DNA from: Mansonella perstans
Lineage: Eukaryota; Nematoda; Chromadorea; Rhabditida; Onchocercidae
Direction of reading: 5' to 3'
DNA: 51,894 nucleotides
Assembly (NCBI GenBank): GCA_037074765.1
Contig: JBAMDO010000297.1
Span: 1 to 51,894, forward strand
Translations under genes and position numbers: made by a program
The notes under the pieces: model-generated
What the model was told of the DNA's origin: nothing
The model's database searches: none
The model's input: the letters and a program-made list of their open reading frames with translations, nothing else
In this document: piece by piece, positions 34,701 through 47,243 of the stretch
Numbering within the stretch: position 1 is the first letter of the stretch
How the letters are laid out: every line of letters starts with the position of its first letter

Positions 34701-37664
34701 CTGAAAAAAACATTATGGATCCATAAATTATTCTGATTACCATTTTCCACTAAGTCATGACAAAAAGGAAAACAAATAGTTTTTCAAACTACTTTTTTTT
34801 TTTATTTTTCAAATAAAAAGTCAACGATTGCTAAATGAACACTTTATGATTTTTTGCAAATATCCTGGTACTAATTACAGTTCGCGTGAACTATTAAATG
34901 TAATTATCCCCTATTAAATCGTTAAATTCAAATTTCCTGTTCAGTTTGCAACTTTGAAAAAGAGACAAACCTGGTATAAAGAGAATAAGATGAAAAAATC
35001 AAGGAAGGCAAGAGATCGAAAGGCACCTCCGATGAGATTCGTAATTCAATAATTGGTTTACCACTTGAATTATTTTTACAGAGTCCTATAATTGGTAACA
35101 AATTATAAAACAAAACGAAACTATTGCGCTAATTTCAAGTTCTAACTCAAATTCCCGAAAAATTTGCTAAGCCTGTGTGAATGATATTGATATACATCAA
35201 TGGTCATAAATGTCATTTATTTTTATCTTATTTTCGTATCTATTTTTATCTTATTTTTTCGCAAGTCTTTTCTCAGCCACTTCTTCTTCCTCAACTGAAT
35301 AATATCTCGACCTTTACAGCCAGAAAAAATCATTTTTACTTAATGGAAGTGTCTAATTTTAGTTTCAATTTTAATTCAAAACCATTACAACCACTGTTAC
35401 TTATATACTATACTTCAATACCTAATCTTTCTTCACTTTCCCTGTTTCAATTGAAATAAACTCTCATTCTCCCAATCCGAGATTTTCGGAAAGAAACTAA
35501 AATATCAGTCATAACGTTCATAATTTTCCGTCACTCGTGAACAAAACCATGATAAAAATCAATGAGATTACAAACATGCTAATTACTAACTCTCTCGATT
35601 TCAATTCACCATAAAAATTACATATTCTACCTTGATAAAATGATCATTGACATTTGAGAGAGTTCTATTTTTATTTTATCACAAAAAGTCAAATAATTCA
35701 TACCATGAATTTGAAAGAATTTGTGCACTTCCACATTCGGAAATACGCTGATAGCATCAGAGAAATATTTATTGAGCGATTTCATCCGTAGTTCATCTGA
35801 AATCAAACAGAAACAAGAATAATCGAAGCAAAGAAAAAAAATATAGCTTTGAATAGAATGAATGATGCTCGACAAAATTCATAACAATTGCTAATTATCA
35901 CTATGCATATAAAAACTGAACTACGGTAATATGAAGAAAAATAACACAATAATATTCTATTCAGAATTAATTCTTTAGAATGATAAAATTGTTCCATTAT
36001 CAATAATAACAAAATAAATTAGAAAATGCTTCAGTTTTTTCTTTTTCATTTTTGTTTTTCCTAATTACTGCCTTGTACTGATAACATTAATCACCATCTT
36101 ACTTTACACTGATAACAATTAAATTGCCTCTTAAAAAATTCCCTCTTTTCGCTTCCCAAAATCTTTTTAGTACATTATTGCTTATGTCCAATTAATTCTA
36201 TGCTTGCTTACAAAGCACTTTAAAATTACGCTAAGTAAATAACATAATTCAGTCATCATCTTTATGTATTTTAAAAGTATACTTCATATTCAATAAGTAT
36301 TTACTCATATGCTACATAACTTGTTATAGAATTGAACTGTATGCATTTCAATAATATTACCCTAAGGCTATTTACAAAAATTAAATATTAACTGAAAACT
36401 AGTAAAATAATATCATTATTAGTGGTATATTTAAAGCTTCAAATATATTCCAAAACAGTTAACTAAATTGCAAAATGACAAAAAGACACTCATCAGCTAA
36501 TTGTAATTTGAAAAATGTATAAGAATGAATAGTGAATAACAGCGAGAGAAAGAGAGACGAGAAGAGAAAAAGGGAGGGAAAGAGAAAAGCGGGACATAAA
36601 TCAAAATAAAAACAATTAAATCAATCAAAAATTTGATTTGAAAAAATTAGGTCATTTTAATAAATTGTGTAAAAAAAAATTTCGGATAACCTTCATAACA
36701 ACAAATGTTAAGTACATAAAAAAAATGAAAAGTCATAGTTGATGGTATGAAGAAAAAAATATTAGCTTGGTAAGAAATAAGGACAGAAATACTATCAAAA
36801 CGGAGAAATTTAGGATTTGAGTGTGAGAGAGAGCGGAAGAAAAAAAGGCAAATAATGAAAGAATAACGATGAAATAAGCAAAAAGTTGAATAACAGAAAA
36901 GAAGAATTGGAAAAAAAAAGAATTTAATCGCATGATTGGTTGTCTGGTTTTCACAATGCTAAGTTGATTACAGAAATGCATCAATTATTTGCGCTCAAAT
37001 GAACTTACTACCGATATATTATGTTCACATCATCAAAAATCCGACGAACACCAAATTTACTGATTTAGCAGACGAAATAAACAAGTAAACAAAAGAGATC
37101 GACGAGGTGTAAAGTAAACAATCACATGAAGAAGAATACAAGAATTAGGTCCACCGGACAACTATGCAAGCAAACAACATTAATTGAATGAAACAAGTAA
37201 AATAGGTCACTTCATTTAGGAAGAGAGAAAATAATTTTGCTAACCAGTATAAATTTACACTGAATTAAATTGAATTAAACTTGAAAATAAGTAAAATTTT
37301 TCATTTTGATCAAAAATAAACAAATTTATTGAACTTTAATTACCAGACATTTATTTTTCATTCAGTAATTTAAAATAAAATATATAAAAACTTTTAATGG
37401 AATTTTGCATGAATAATTATTAATGCATAAAAATATTCGGCGCATTATCAAAATATAAATTTAAAACTGGCATAAATAAAGTAGTCAACATTTAGCAACG
37501 AAATGAAAAAGAGGCAATTTCAAGAAATTAATTTAAACGAAAAGTGAAAGCCATTCCTTACCACTCTCGAAACTCTTCCGCCCAATCAAGACACAAATTT
37601 CCAAATTTAACACTTGCCGCCACTTGACGATCACTTCAATTATGTCATCTAAATGAACCCCCAT
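25193..37664 (-). CDS. Dbl-family RhoGEF, PLEKHG4/puratrophin-like (SEC14-like, spectrin-like, DH, PH; 25 exons)
   Basis: Exchanges GDP for GTP on Rho-family GTPases; the DH domain is catalytic, the PH domain helps membrane targeting. Exons in transcript order: 37562-37664, 35704-35796, 34971-35085, 34601-34700, 34216-34320, 33964-34080, 33363-33499, 32473-32604, 31212-31350, 30987-31073, 30587-30823, 30281-30415, 29630-30040, 29227-29358, 28763-28954, 28599-28683, 28231-28400, 27896-28032, 27632-27788, 27358-27462, 26873-27166, 26294-26392, 25980-26135, 25615-25726, 25193-25350. All 24 junctions are phase-consistent: 1,235 aa plus TAA. The DH stretch ALYAKNKPKSDQLM and the post-PH stretch WNQAIRSRE...MGI resemble PLEKHG4/PLEKHG4B and Drosophila quattro more than Trio or MCF2. 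The reading frame stays open 24 codons upstream of the ATG, so the N-terminus may be incomplete. Domain architecture is firm; the exact ortholog is not assigned. Confidence 0.9.
25980..27166 (-). other. PH domain of the RhoGEF (exons 21-23)
   Basis: Residues about 1003-1120. Strands are visible as GSLLRHDTMYVTEKRG, RVRNVFLFENCVVLTKP and DELKYKGSIQMTD, then KFELWFRKQKNSFTYIM; the closing helix DAWVEDIRNILWNQ has the invariant Trp of PH domains. The tail helix (REKNIREKANMGI) and the preceding features match the DH-PH cassette of PLEKHG4-type GEFs. Confidence 0.92.
26873..28400 (-). other. DH (RhoGEF catalytic) domain, exons 17-21
   Basis: Residues about 806-1000. CR1 is IECTVVRDLLDSEIDYVSAL, with the conserved Glu-equivalent Asp and Tyr. 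The middle shows SALRGKK...IFGNIEKLFQFH, and the VGRLFLDS...YALYAKNKP segment. CR3 reads LLIKPIERIGKYALALQQLL, where most family members have K-P-V/I-Q-R; the Gln is Glu here, while Pro, Arg, Lys and Tyr are kept. Exon 21 carries the long C-terminal helix and runs straight into the PH domain. The catalytic core looks complete. Confidence 0.92.
28599..30040 (-). other. Ser-rich linker of the RhoGEF (exons 13-16)
   Basis: Residues about 501-773. The first half (exon 13, 411 nt, the longest exon) is acidic and Ser-rich (SASSSQESADGTASQ, SDLSDSVSDTP), so probably disordered. The second half (exons 14-15) is basic. Motifs resembling AGC-kinase sites are visible: RRQTS at 611-615, RRNS at 648-651, RRSVS at 698-702 and IRTSS around 736-740. 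The linker ends just before the DH domain. Confidence 0.8.
31397..31495. repeat. TTTACATGTCATATTTT tandem repeat in RhoGEF intron 8
   Basis: Five copies of TTTACATGT, each followed by a C/T-containing AT stretch, at intervals of about 13-28 bp. ACATGT is itself a palindrome, so the array places five evenly spread 6-bp palindromes in the 1,122-bp intron 31351-32472. The rest of that intron shows nothing codable. Confidence 0.75.
32682..32797 (-). pseudogene. Orphan spectrin-like open block inside RhoGEF intron 7
   Basis: Between exons 7 and 8, after a good GCTTTAG acceptor, one frame stays open and reads GDELLRAREVNQLGSPLPF. G-x-E-L-L is a common spectrin-repeat element, and the base composition is richer than the intron around it. 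However it needs an incoming phase 1 and leaves only phase 0 donors, whereas exon 7 and exon 8 both use phase 2. Direct joining of 7 to 8 gives a clean protein. It may be a decayed or alternative exon, or chance. Confidence 0.35.
33964..35085 (-). other. SEC14/CRAL-TRIO-like region of the RhoGEF (exons 3-6)
   Basis: Residues about 66-211. The block has the alternation typical of the short SEC14-like domain at the N-terminus of Trio/MCF2L/PLEKHG4 GEFs: a strand after a G-K/R-P turn (GKPIIELRISS), a helix-rich part ending SLYTR, the hydrophobic strand HTLYIIIDVRN with the family's V-D-R pattern, a following helix (FRIFLQTLRQS), the strand SILWVIGFS, and GITKYIEAGSF matching the late yI...L element. 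In the family this region binds lipids or restrains GEF activity; here that is by analogy only. Sequence is strongly diverged, so the call rests on pattern and position before the spectrin-like part. Confidence 0.65.
34391..34509. repeat. Intronic inverted repeat (hairpin) in the RhoGEF gene
   Basis: Arms 34391-34418 and 34482-34509 are reverse complements over 28 bp with four mismatches, core ATACCAGGTACTGA. The loop is 63 nt. It lies in intron 4 (34321-34600) and takes up much of it. The GC content of the arms and their length are beyond chance here; it could be a short foldback/MITE remnant or a structured intronic RNA. No flanking target-site duplication is obvious. Confidence 0.7.
35704..37664 (-). 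other. RhoGEF N-terminal exons 1-2 and long first intron
   Basis: Exon 1 (37562-37664) starts at an ATG and reads MGVHLDDIIEVIVKW; exon 2 (35704-35796) continues as DELRMKSLNKYFSDA. They join in phase 1 (G|AT gives Asp) and lead into the SEC14-like exons. The intron between them (35797-37561, 1,765 bp) is the longest of the gene. It holds purine-rich stretches (36538-36593, 36822-36850) but no further exon I can support. I do not recognise a named domain in residues 1-65. Confidence 0.75.
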
Positions 37665-37736
37665 TTTCGGGCGTATATCTACTGGACAATAGCGGTTTGT
37701 CACCAAAATGAAAATATTCTGTCCCGAATTGCAGCT
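37665..37736 (-). other. Open reading frame upstream of the RhoGEF ATG
   Basis: Upstream of the ATG at 37664 the same frame stays open for at least 24 codons, including GQNIFILVTNRYCPVDIRPK, before an A-rich run and a stop near 37777. The composition is coding-like, not the AT-rich filler around it. There is no ATG in this stretch, and the AGs present (GGGACAG, TGTCCAG, AAACAG) are weak acceptors. It may be the rest of an internal exon whose upstream partner I cannot see, or 5' UTR. Confidence 0.45.
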
Positions 37737-38473
37737 GTTTTTTTTTTTTTTTTTGTCTTTTTTCTTCCTTTTTTATACTAATAAGTCATTATTGAAAAAA
37801 AAAAAAAAATCGAAATAGGAAAATTAATAAATTAAAAAGTGATTTTTTTCCAATCGAAATTTTTTAAACAAAAATTTATTTTTTTCAAATTGCGTCAATA
37901 ATTTACATCTAATACAATAAGCGCCTGTCAATTTACACCTATTACAATAAGTCCTAATAGTTAGTCATTTAAAAAAGAAAAGACACAAAATGACATTTAT
38001 TCCAAATAGTTTGTTATAATTTGCTTAAAAAAAAAAGCTTATGTGACATATAATTTATTTATAATACTTTAATGTTTTATCCAGGCAAACGTAGTACATG
38101 CCTTCATCCTTTATCTCAAATCCTTATTTGTGCAGCAAAATTACTGCTCTAATAAGAATTTATTAGAGAAAAAGAAAAAAATTAAGTTCAATTAATAAAT
38201 TCAGATTTGTGATGAAGAAGAAATTCACAGAGTGATGAATTTGATAAATTCGTCATAGCGAAACGATAACTACATTTTTAATTGGATTGTCATTGAATAT
38301 TTGTAAAATAGATAATTATAATTTGTTTTTTGAAGATATGACATAAACAGTTCTGATTATTCCGGATGACATGATATGATATAATATAATATGATGTGAA
38401 TGAAATTGATAGTTCCAAATAACGTCACATAACATGGCCAATTTTGAAAACATGGTATATAACTTGAACATCA

Positions 38474-38680
<207 letters not shown>

Positions 38681-39651
38681 GGTAATACTATTTTGATGGT
38701 TCCGAAACGCATAATATGAAATGGACAATTTTGAATGGTTTTGAATGACACGACATGGATGATGATTATAATAATTCAGAATGTTATATCATTAAATGAA
38801 TAATTTCAATGTTCCCGATGACATAACATAACATGATAATCAACGGTTTTGATGATTCAAGATATTACTGAATGTTTGATTTATGTAAGACTACCATAAT
38901 CACTATCAATGATACTGTATCAATTATTAATAATGATAAATAATCATAAATAAAAGGAAACGATCACGAACAAGATTACCATAATCACTGTTAGTAATTT
39001 ATTTAGTTGATTGAATATACTGAAATAAGAATTGAATAGAAAAGAATTGAGGAATGGAATTGAAATGAAGAAGTGGAAAAATGAACATCAGATTTAAATG
39101 GTTAAAAATGGAACGGATGTGAATAAAGATGCAATTAAATGATTACTTCAACTATTTCAGAGGAGATTACAATAGTACAGTGAGGATAGGATGTCAACCG
39201 AGCCTTGACAAAAAGGTTATTTTTCTCTCAATACATATATGTAACTAGAATGAAACAGTATACAATACAAGAGAAATGAATTAGAAGTTAGAGAAAAAAA
39301 AGAAAAAAAAAAACTTCCTCATTATGCAACAACTAAAAATTGAAGATGAAAGGAAACAAATTCAATATAAATTGTAATAGAAATGCATTGATGCATTGAA
39401 TGAAAAATGCAAAGTGAAAAAGAGTGAATGAAAAATGCAATGTGAAAAAGAGAAAGAGATAGAGAGAGAGAGAGAAAATTGCAAAAAAAAGTTAACAAAC
39501 TTTTTTTCTTTTTACGAATCACAAAAGAAAAATGCCGCTTCAATATGTGCAAAACGGAAGAGCTAACAAAAGATAAATTGTGTTAAAATTGTTAAAAAAG
39601 TAAAAAGAAATTTTTTAGTTATTAACGATATGAATTAACGATGAGATATGA

Positions 39652-39653
39652 AA

Positions 39654-39685
<32 letters not shown>
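39652..39685. repeat. (GA)n microsatellite
   Basis: About sixteen GA units; shorter GA runs lie at 39443-39476 and 15957-15976. Confidence 0.9.
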
Positions 39686-39692
<7 letters not shown>

Positions 39693-40017
39693 TATGTTCT
39701 TGTAAAAAAGGTAAACAAAAATAACTACTGTGAGCTAATTTCCCGATGTAAAGGTAGGGAAATCAATATTACCCTTGTTATCATTGTTGTTATCATTATT
39801 ATTGTTGTCATTGTTATCATTGCCATTGATGTTGTTGTAATAGAAACAGTTGTTAAAGTTTGGTACAAAATTCGATAGCCATATCATCCAAAATAATTTT
39901 TCCTCTTAAAAAAAATTCCTTCGCTTCAATTTACAAAAACAAAAAAAGAGAAAAAAAGCAAAATAAAAAAATTCGTTAATACAAAATAAAATTGAAGAAT
40001 TAAAATAAAAAAATGGC

Positions 40018-40198
40018 AAAGTAAGTATTTAAGTAATCAAATAAATATATATGTGTTAAATATAAAAAAAATGTGTTTAAATAATCAGGTAATATATGTG
40101 TTTTAACTACAAAAAAAGAGTATTCAAGTAAATATGTGTGTTAACTGTAAAAAATAAGTATTTAAGTAATCAAGCTAATGTATATGTGCTAAATATAG
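40018..40198. repeat. Four-copy degenerate minisatellite of 38-48 bp
   Basis: Units start AGTATTTAAGTAATCAA and continue to ATATGTGTTAA then an A run, at about 40024, 40072, 40119 and 40157. Confidence 0.75.
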
Positions 40199-41990
40199 GC
40201 AAAATTTTTGATGAAAAAAAGAAGCTTTTCATTTGTTTTTTCTGTTTATCGACAATTGATTGTATTTGCATAAAAATGCTTTTCTTTTTTGTTTTCAAAC
40301 TTCAATTGCTTTTTTTTCAAGTTTGAATTACTCAATGGGAAAAAAATTGCTAATGAATACGGTTGTTGCTGCTATTTGATGTCAATGAGATTAATTCTGC
40401 TCCCGTTGCTTCATATTTGTTTGTAGATGTTATCTAGCCGTATTATTTGACCTTTTTTTTCCTGACCTTTCACCTCACATTTAACCCCTTCCTTGGACTT
40501 TTATTACTTCTTTGGACTTTTTTTTATTTTTCCGTGCTTTGAAATAAAACAAAAATTTAATGTGTGTGTTATTGATTGAACTGGTCAATTAATGAGTTAT
40601 CGGATTGAACTGATCAGTTTAATGAGTTATTAAAATATTTTTTCTAGTTTCATCAATGAGATCAAGGAGTTGAAAATTATAAGCAAAATTAACAAATACT
40701 TGATGCAAGCTTTTTTTTTTAATTGAAAAATTTTACAACATTGCGCAGAAGAAATTACACATAAACAAAGCAAAATAGAAATATTTGATTTTTGAAATCG
40801 ATTTAAAAACAGTGATTAAATTTAAAATTCAATCACTTAAAAAGCATAAATCATAGTTGAAAATGAAAAAATTAGCATTTCAAATACCAATTAATTATTT
40901 GAATTACCATCGGGCTAAACGAAATGGTTAATACAGTTTTGAAACTTGTCTAGAGAATTATTCAACTAGGCCAAGACCACTTGATATGCTAAATTTTATT
41001 AGCTTAACTCCAAGGGAACTGAAATGCAAGGAAAACTTTTGCTAAAACTGACCAGCATTGAACCTAATTTCAATTATCAAGTAGTCCTGGACTATTGAGT
41101 AGAATTAAAATGAAATGAATTTGCATTTAATACAACATAGCAACATGGCATTCGTTGTCGCTTGCTGCTGTCGCATTCATTTCCTTATATGCTATTTGCT
41201 TGTTCTAACTTATAGCTACAATTGCTAGTACTTTTCCATTTTTAAGATTGGGCTAAGTAGTAAGAAATAATTAATTTCATTTTAGAGAGCTGAAAAATTC
41301 TCGGGAAAATTATGCTAATGAACATAATGCTACATTTCAGTTAAAAATACATTTAATTATACAATTACATTACAGCTTTCAATTTAATGCTACATTCCAG
41401 TTTAATACCACCAGTAATGTAAAATTACAGTAACCTATATCCTACATTTTAAAACATTTAATTTTTTTTGAAATCATTTTTAAACTGTTGAAAAAAAAAA
41501 TCCATTTGACAGAACATTTGAAGAAAAACCATTTCGCACATTTCATCATTCAAAAAAACTTAACCTTCAAAAAAAAATCTTCAACAATAGAACGGAACAC
41601 TAATGCATGCGCAAATTGGACATTCGAGATAAAATGGAAGAAATCTATTCATAGTTTGATATCACATTTCTAGCATAACTATAAAAACTTTATCATTATT
41701 TTCATTTTATCGTTATTTTTCAGGCTGATTTTCATCTATCAATGATGACAGTATAACATGATTCTAATTAAAAAAAAAAGACAAAATGACGTAGTTTTTA
41801 TTATTTGATTAATATTTTTAGATCGGGAAAATCCTGATAAAATGATTTTTTTTTTTAAATTTATAATTTAACATTGATAAAAAGTAAAAGTTGACATATG
41901 AAATTTGATAAAAAAATACCAACAGATTGATTTGTTGGTTAATTGATTAAATTTTTGTTCGATTTATTGTACTCTTGTTAGCTTGATGAA

Positions 41991-42155
41991 ATACGGATTG
42001 TTGTCATTTGCAAAAGGTTGAAAAAATACGATATTGTTGTCATTTGCAAAAGGTTGAAAAAATACGGTATTGTTTTCATTCGAAAAAGGCTGACAAATAC
42101 GGTATTGTTTTCATTTGCGAAAGGTTGACAAAACACGGTAGTTTTCATTTTCAAA
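41991..42155. repeat. 35/36-bp minisatellite, five copies
   Basis: Units TACGGTATTGTTTTCATTTGC then AAAAGGTTGAAAAAA begin at 41992, 42027, 42063, 42098 and 42134. A frame crossing them repeats a KVEKIRY-like peptide because the period shifts frame slowly; I do not regard it as a gene. Confidence 0.88.
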
Positions 42156-43340
42156 AACTAAATCAGTTTTATTTCGATTCCAAAAAATTATTTCGGCGAA
42201 TTAAAAAAAAGATCAACTTTAAAAAAAATAAAAAATAAACAAATAATATTTTGATTAAATTTTTTTTTTAAATTCAAATTCAAAATGAATGAAGAATAAA
42301 TTTTTCTGATCATTATGAACTTACTAGAAAAAATCAACAGTGATAAACGACAATACAAAATACCAAATATTTTTCATAGCAGTGATAAATGCCTGCTATA
42401 TATTATCATAACATTATCACTAAAATTATCATAATATTATCACAACATGTATTATTATCGAATCATTTTGTTTCAGTATTTTGATTGAAAATCTAGTTAT
42501 CAAATTGTACCCTGTATAATAAGGTATAATAATAGTAGAAAAAAAAAGGGGGGAATTAATTTTCTTCGATTTCATGAAAATTTAAACAAAATGTGCTTTT
42601 CTTTATCTGCTGCTGCTCATCCATTAAAACGAAATATTTTTTTAATTAAAAAACATTTCGAGGAATGATGTGTGCTACAAAGGAAACAAAAGAATATTAA
42701 ATATATTTTTTATATGGCTTTTATTTCATCGAAATAGTTAATGTCACATTTGTCAACTTACAATTGGTAATTTTTTTTCTTTTTTTCTAAAATTTATCCC
42801 GCAATATTTCATTTAATACTTTTGAAAAAAAAAGAACCTTTCCCAACCAATTTATTTCCAGATCCATCAATTTTAAAACATTATTAACTTCAACTGAAAA
42901 CTTGAAATGGTTTTCAAAACTTGAAAAAATGCATTTTGAAATAGTACATTGTGTTTCTTCTACATTAAAATAAAAATTTGTCAAGTCTCATCATATTCGG
43001 CAACTTTTAATTGATTGATATTTTTCTGTAAAATTTTGTCCATTAACATTTTTCGATTAATATTTTTGCGGAAACTTTTTTCGTAGTATTTCATTTTGTT
43101 GATGGTTTTATTTTTTTTACAAACATTATTTGTTATAATTTTCAATAAATTTATTCGTAATATTTTAATTATTTGAGAATTTTTGTTGTAATAATTTATT
43201 AATAATTTTATAGGAAAAAAGAAAAAAACACAAACAGAACCTCGAAAAAAGTATTCGTGATAATTAATTTAAAATATCTCATCTTTAGTTTATATTGCAT
43301 ATAATTTTATACTAACAAGGCTTTTAATTGAAAATTATTC

Positions 43341-43461
43341 ATTATCATCATCATTACCATTGTCGTCATCGTCATCACTCTTATCATCATTATCGTCAGC
43401 ATCACTAGCAACATTATTATCATCATCATCCTCATTATTATTATCATCGACATTATCATCG
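43341..43461. repeat. Imperfect (ATC)n tract
   Basis: ATCATC/GTC/ATT triplets over 120 bp, same kind as at 3965. Confidence 0.9.
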
Positions 43462-44712
43462 TTTTTTCGTTAATGTTTTTTTATTCCAAAAAATGAACAC
43501 AAATGATGATATCGCTCTCATTTAATGTCAAGGGTTGGGAGCTGTTGTAAAACATATAAACGACAAAGCGATGTGCAAATAAAATGTTTGAAAAGGCAAA
43601 AATGAAATGCACAATGCGAGCGATCATCGAAGCACTAAAGTGTTACTTGTTGCGCAAATTTGTATTCTACATAACAATGTTAATTTGTAAGAAGAATTAA
43701 ATTTAAAGGACTCGTAAAAAAATTTTTTTTCACTGTTTGTATTATATTGCTGAAATAAATGAATTTCTTTGCTGAAATATTTTTTTTAAAAAAAAATGTA
43801 TAACAAAATTATTTGTTGTAATGATCGTAATTTTTTTTTTAAACCAGAAAATTGTCAAAATAATTTAAAAATTTTTAATTAATCAAAGTGATAATTAAAA
43901 TTTTTTTTAAAAATTAATTAAAAAATTATTATTTTTATTAATTTTTTTAATTCATTTTATTTATGAGAAAATAATTGTGCTTTAATGTAATGAAGACAGC
44001 AATGGAAAAGAGTGAAATGGTATGAAGCAAAATGTATTATTGATTTGAAATAAGTGAAAAAACGATTTTTCATAAAAAAAATAAATTTTAGGAAATTACA
44101 GTTGAATTGATGAGATATAAAGCTGAAAATGATGTATCAAACGATTTCATCTGAATCAGCTGTAATCATTATTCCAATGATTTACCCAACGAATTATCAG
44201 CATGCTTGATAAATGCTCATTGATAAGATGTAAAATAAGTTGAATAATAATTAAAAATCTAACAAGCGACAAAATGAAATTTTGAAAATCTGATAAAACT
44301 TTATGTTACAAAAAAGAGAGAAAATGAGAGAGACAGAGAGAGACGAAGTGAGAAAGAAAATAAAAGAGAAACAAAATTGTTAAATTACAAGACAAGTTAA
44401 TAATTTAAATAGATTGAATATTCAGCGAATATCAAATGGTAACAGATGACTGCATATATAACGCAATTTTTTTTTACTAATTATTTCAAGAAAAATTAAA
44501 ATCCAAAATTTAAACAAATATTTGAATTTCTAATTAAATTATAAATTTCTGCTTTACATTACATTCAATTAATAGTTTGTGAATTTTATGGGATATTTTA
44601 AGGTGCTAACAAGAGAAGAAAGCTAAATAATAATTAATTATCAAATGCACATAAATCAATTTGGTAATTAGAATTTAAAGTAAACAAAATGTGCTTAACT
44701 GATAACTGAAAA

Positions 44713-44800
44713 ATGAGAACGTGACACTAACAATATTCTTATAACCAAAGAATTTAGTGAGAAGGTGACATTAATAATATTCTTATCAGCAAGGATTTTC
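44713..44800. repeat. 45-bp tandem duplication
   Basis: GAGAACGTGACACTAACAAT then ATTCTTATAACCAA is followed directly by GAGAAGGTGACATTAATAAT then ATTCTTATCAGCAA. Confidence 0.8.
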
Positions 44801-45504
44801 GAGAAAAAGAAAAAACACCATGTAACAGGAAATTATTTTTCAAATTTAATTATAGCAATTATCAGTCGATACTTGTTTTCTATTTTTTAATTATTTTATT
44901 TGTAAGAAGTGAAAAATAAAAGAGAAAAGAATTCTCATCTAAAGTTGTTAGAAATAAATACTACCATCACGCACCTATCAAAATTAAACCGAAAAGTTAT
45001 GAGAGTAATTAATGGAAAATGTGAAAGCGATGTTGGGTAGTTTAGTTAAAAAACACGGAAAAATTTCGAATCATTTCAATCAAATCAATCATTGTAAAAA
45101 CAAACTGACCATTGTGACAAGGAACTAACTGACTATTCTGATGAATTATTTAATTAACTGCTCTCGTAAGCCGTCATGATAAATAATTTAATTAATTACT
45201 TTCGAAACTTTTCAAAAACTTTACTGGAAGTAATTTTTTGTATAATAGCAATAGTTTAATTTCACACTGATTTCGAGAAGTGAATTTCTGAAAGGCATAT
45301 AACAAAAATGTTATCACTATGTTATCAAGTGGACAATAATCAAAGTATTATCATCAGCATTTTATGAATGTGATTTGAAAAAACAAATTGTTATCGGCAT
45401 GTTATCAAGATGGCAATAAACAAAATGTTATCATCATTTCGTGAATGGTATGACAAAATGTTATTACTATATCGAACACAAAAAAAAATTTATAACCCAT
45501 TTTT

Positions 45505-45778
45505 CATTTATTAAAAGTATTTTGAAATTCCCAAACTTTTCAATGTTTTCTTTTCCTTCTCTTTCTCTACTCTTTTTTTTTCCCTAAATGAAATGGAGCA
45601 AGCAATGCTTCCAGGGCATGTCTGTGATAACAAAATTTCATTACTCATTATTATTCATTTGTTAAAATATTTTAAAGTCTTCAAACTTTCCAGTCTTTCA
45701 TTTTTCCTCTCTCTCTTTTTCTCTATCTCCTTTTTTCCCCATAAATGAAATGGAGCAAGCAATGTTTCAAGGAAAAAA
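45505..45778. repeat. Direct duplication of a pyrimidine-rich block (157-bp offset)
   Basis: Both copies run from a TTAAAA/TATTTT start through CAAACTTTYCA, a CTCT-rich tract, TTTTTCCC, to AATGGAGCAAGCAATG (45592 and 45749). The end motif is identical; the pyrimidine part has drifted. Confidence 0.85.
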
Positions 45779-47243
45779 GTGTTCATTGTTAAAATTCAAG
45801 CAATTTCAAAAGTTCTGGAAAATTTCATCAAACGGATTGATTTTTATCTATCTTGCCTTTTTTTTTTCTTTTATTCTTTTAAATTTTTTTTTAAAATTTT
45901 TAAATATGAAAATACTGGTAAATTAACCAGATAAATAATCTAAATGTAATGAAATCAATTTATGTAATATTTTTGAAATATTTCAAAATTTTACTATTTT
46001 ATGACGGATTATATATATGTATGTGATACAATATACAAAATCAAAATCATTATTTTAATTGTAATTAAAACTATCATAATTGCTAATTGCATTTAATTGG
46101 TAAAGGAATAAAAATCATATCTGAATAAAAAAAAATTTCAGCATAAAAAAAACATACACACAAAGACAGGTTTAGATAATTTAAAATTTAAACATTAAGT
46201 TTAAGACAAATTTCGTTAATGAAATTGGGAATTTTAATTAAAATTGAAGTAATACTTGAAATCAAACTTCTACATCATTTTGCTGGTGGTTAGTTTACAT
46301 ATTTTTTGAATAAAGTTGTGTAATCGCCTAATAGAAAACCTACATCAAAAACATCACTGTTTTAATTATAATTTAATTATAATTACTTAATAAAATCTAA
46401 TTAGTCTTTTTTTTTTAATTTAAACTTACGATATGGTTAGATCACAACTGATAAGCAACATTCTAATGCTCTTGAAAAAGCATTTTATAGAAGGCGCAAA
46501 TGACGAAGATTTGGCGCTGGTGGCACATTGATGGACAGAAGAGAAAGAGAAAAGAAAACCAGTTTTACATTTGCATTTGCATCTTGAAATAGTTCAGTTT
46601 GATTGATTGTCACCATAAAACAACAGAAGGTCATTTTTGGATATATAATGTTGACATGTTGACATTTGCAAGGACCCATCCTTTTTTTTTGCGCATATAT
46701 TTTTTAGGAAAGAAAAAAGGAATTACGATTTAGGCTATTTATCAACCAAATTATAACAGGTAGAAATTTTGAAATTTGAACAATAAATTTTAAATGTGAT
46801 GAATTTTGGAAAATAATTATAATTTAATAGAAATTTTAATTTTTAAATGAACAAACGAAAAGAAATGAGACATTCAGAAAACAGTAATATAAAAACTAAT
46901 AAATAATCAGTCGGGTAGACAATTTAATTGTATGAATAATTTTTGATGGCATGTATTGAAAATAATTTAATTTAATAGAAAATCTCGAATTTTCAAATAT
47001 TCAAAATGAGCAGGCGGAATTCTGGGCAGCAATTATATGGAAATAAAAAAATGAAATAAGCCAGCAGATGATGTAAAAAATTAAATTAATTTAATAAATT
47101 TAATGAAGTTTTTCTGAAGAAAAAAAAACTAGCAATAGATTCGAATATTGAAAGTATAAGAAATGAAGAAATCTACGATAGTTATGTTAAGTAGAATATG
47201 ATAAATAGCATTGTTGAGCGGAGCAAGTCTGAATGGATGAATT

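Noticed and set aside
41991..42238. Plus-strand frame with a repeated KVEKIRY-like peptide
   Set aside because: The peptide repeats only because it crosses the 35/36-bp minisatellite; it ends in poly-Lys/Asn from A-rich DNA.
46485..46679. Minus-strand 64-codon frame beginning MGPCKCQHVN
   Set aside because: No family resemblance, no splice context, and Phe/Leu/Ser-rich from AT-rich DNA.
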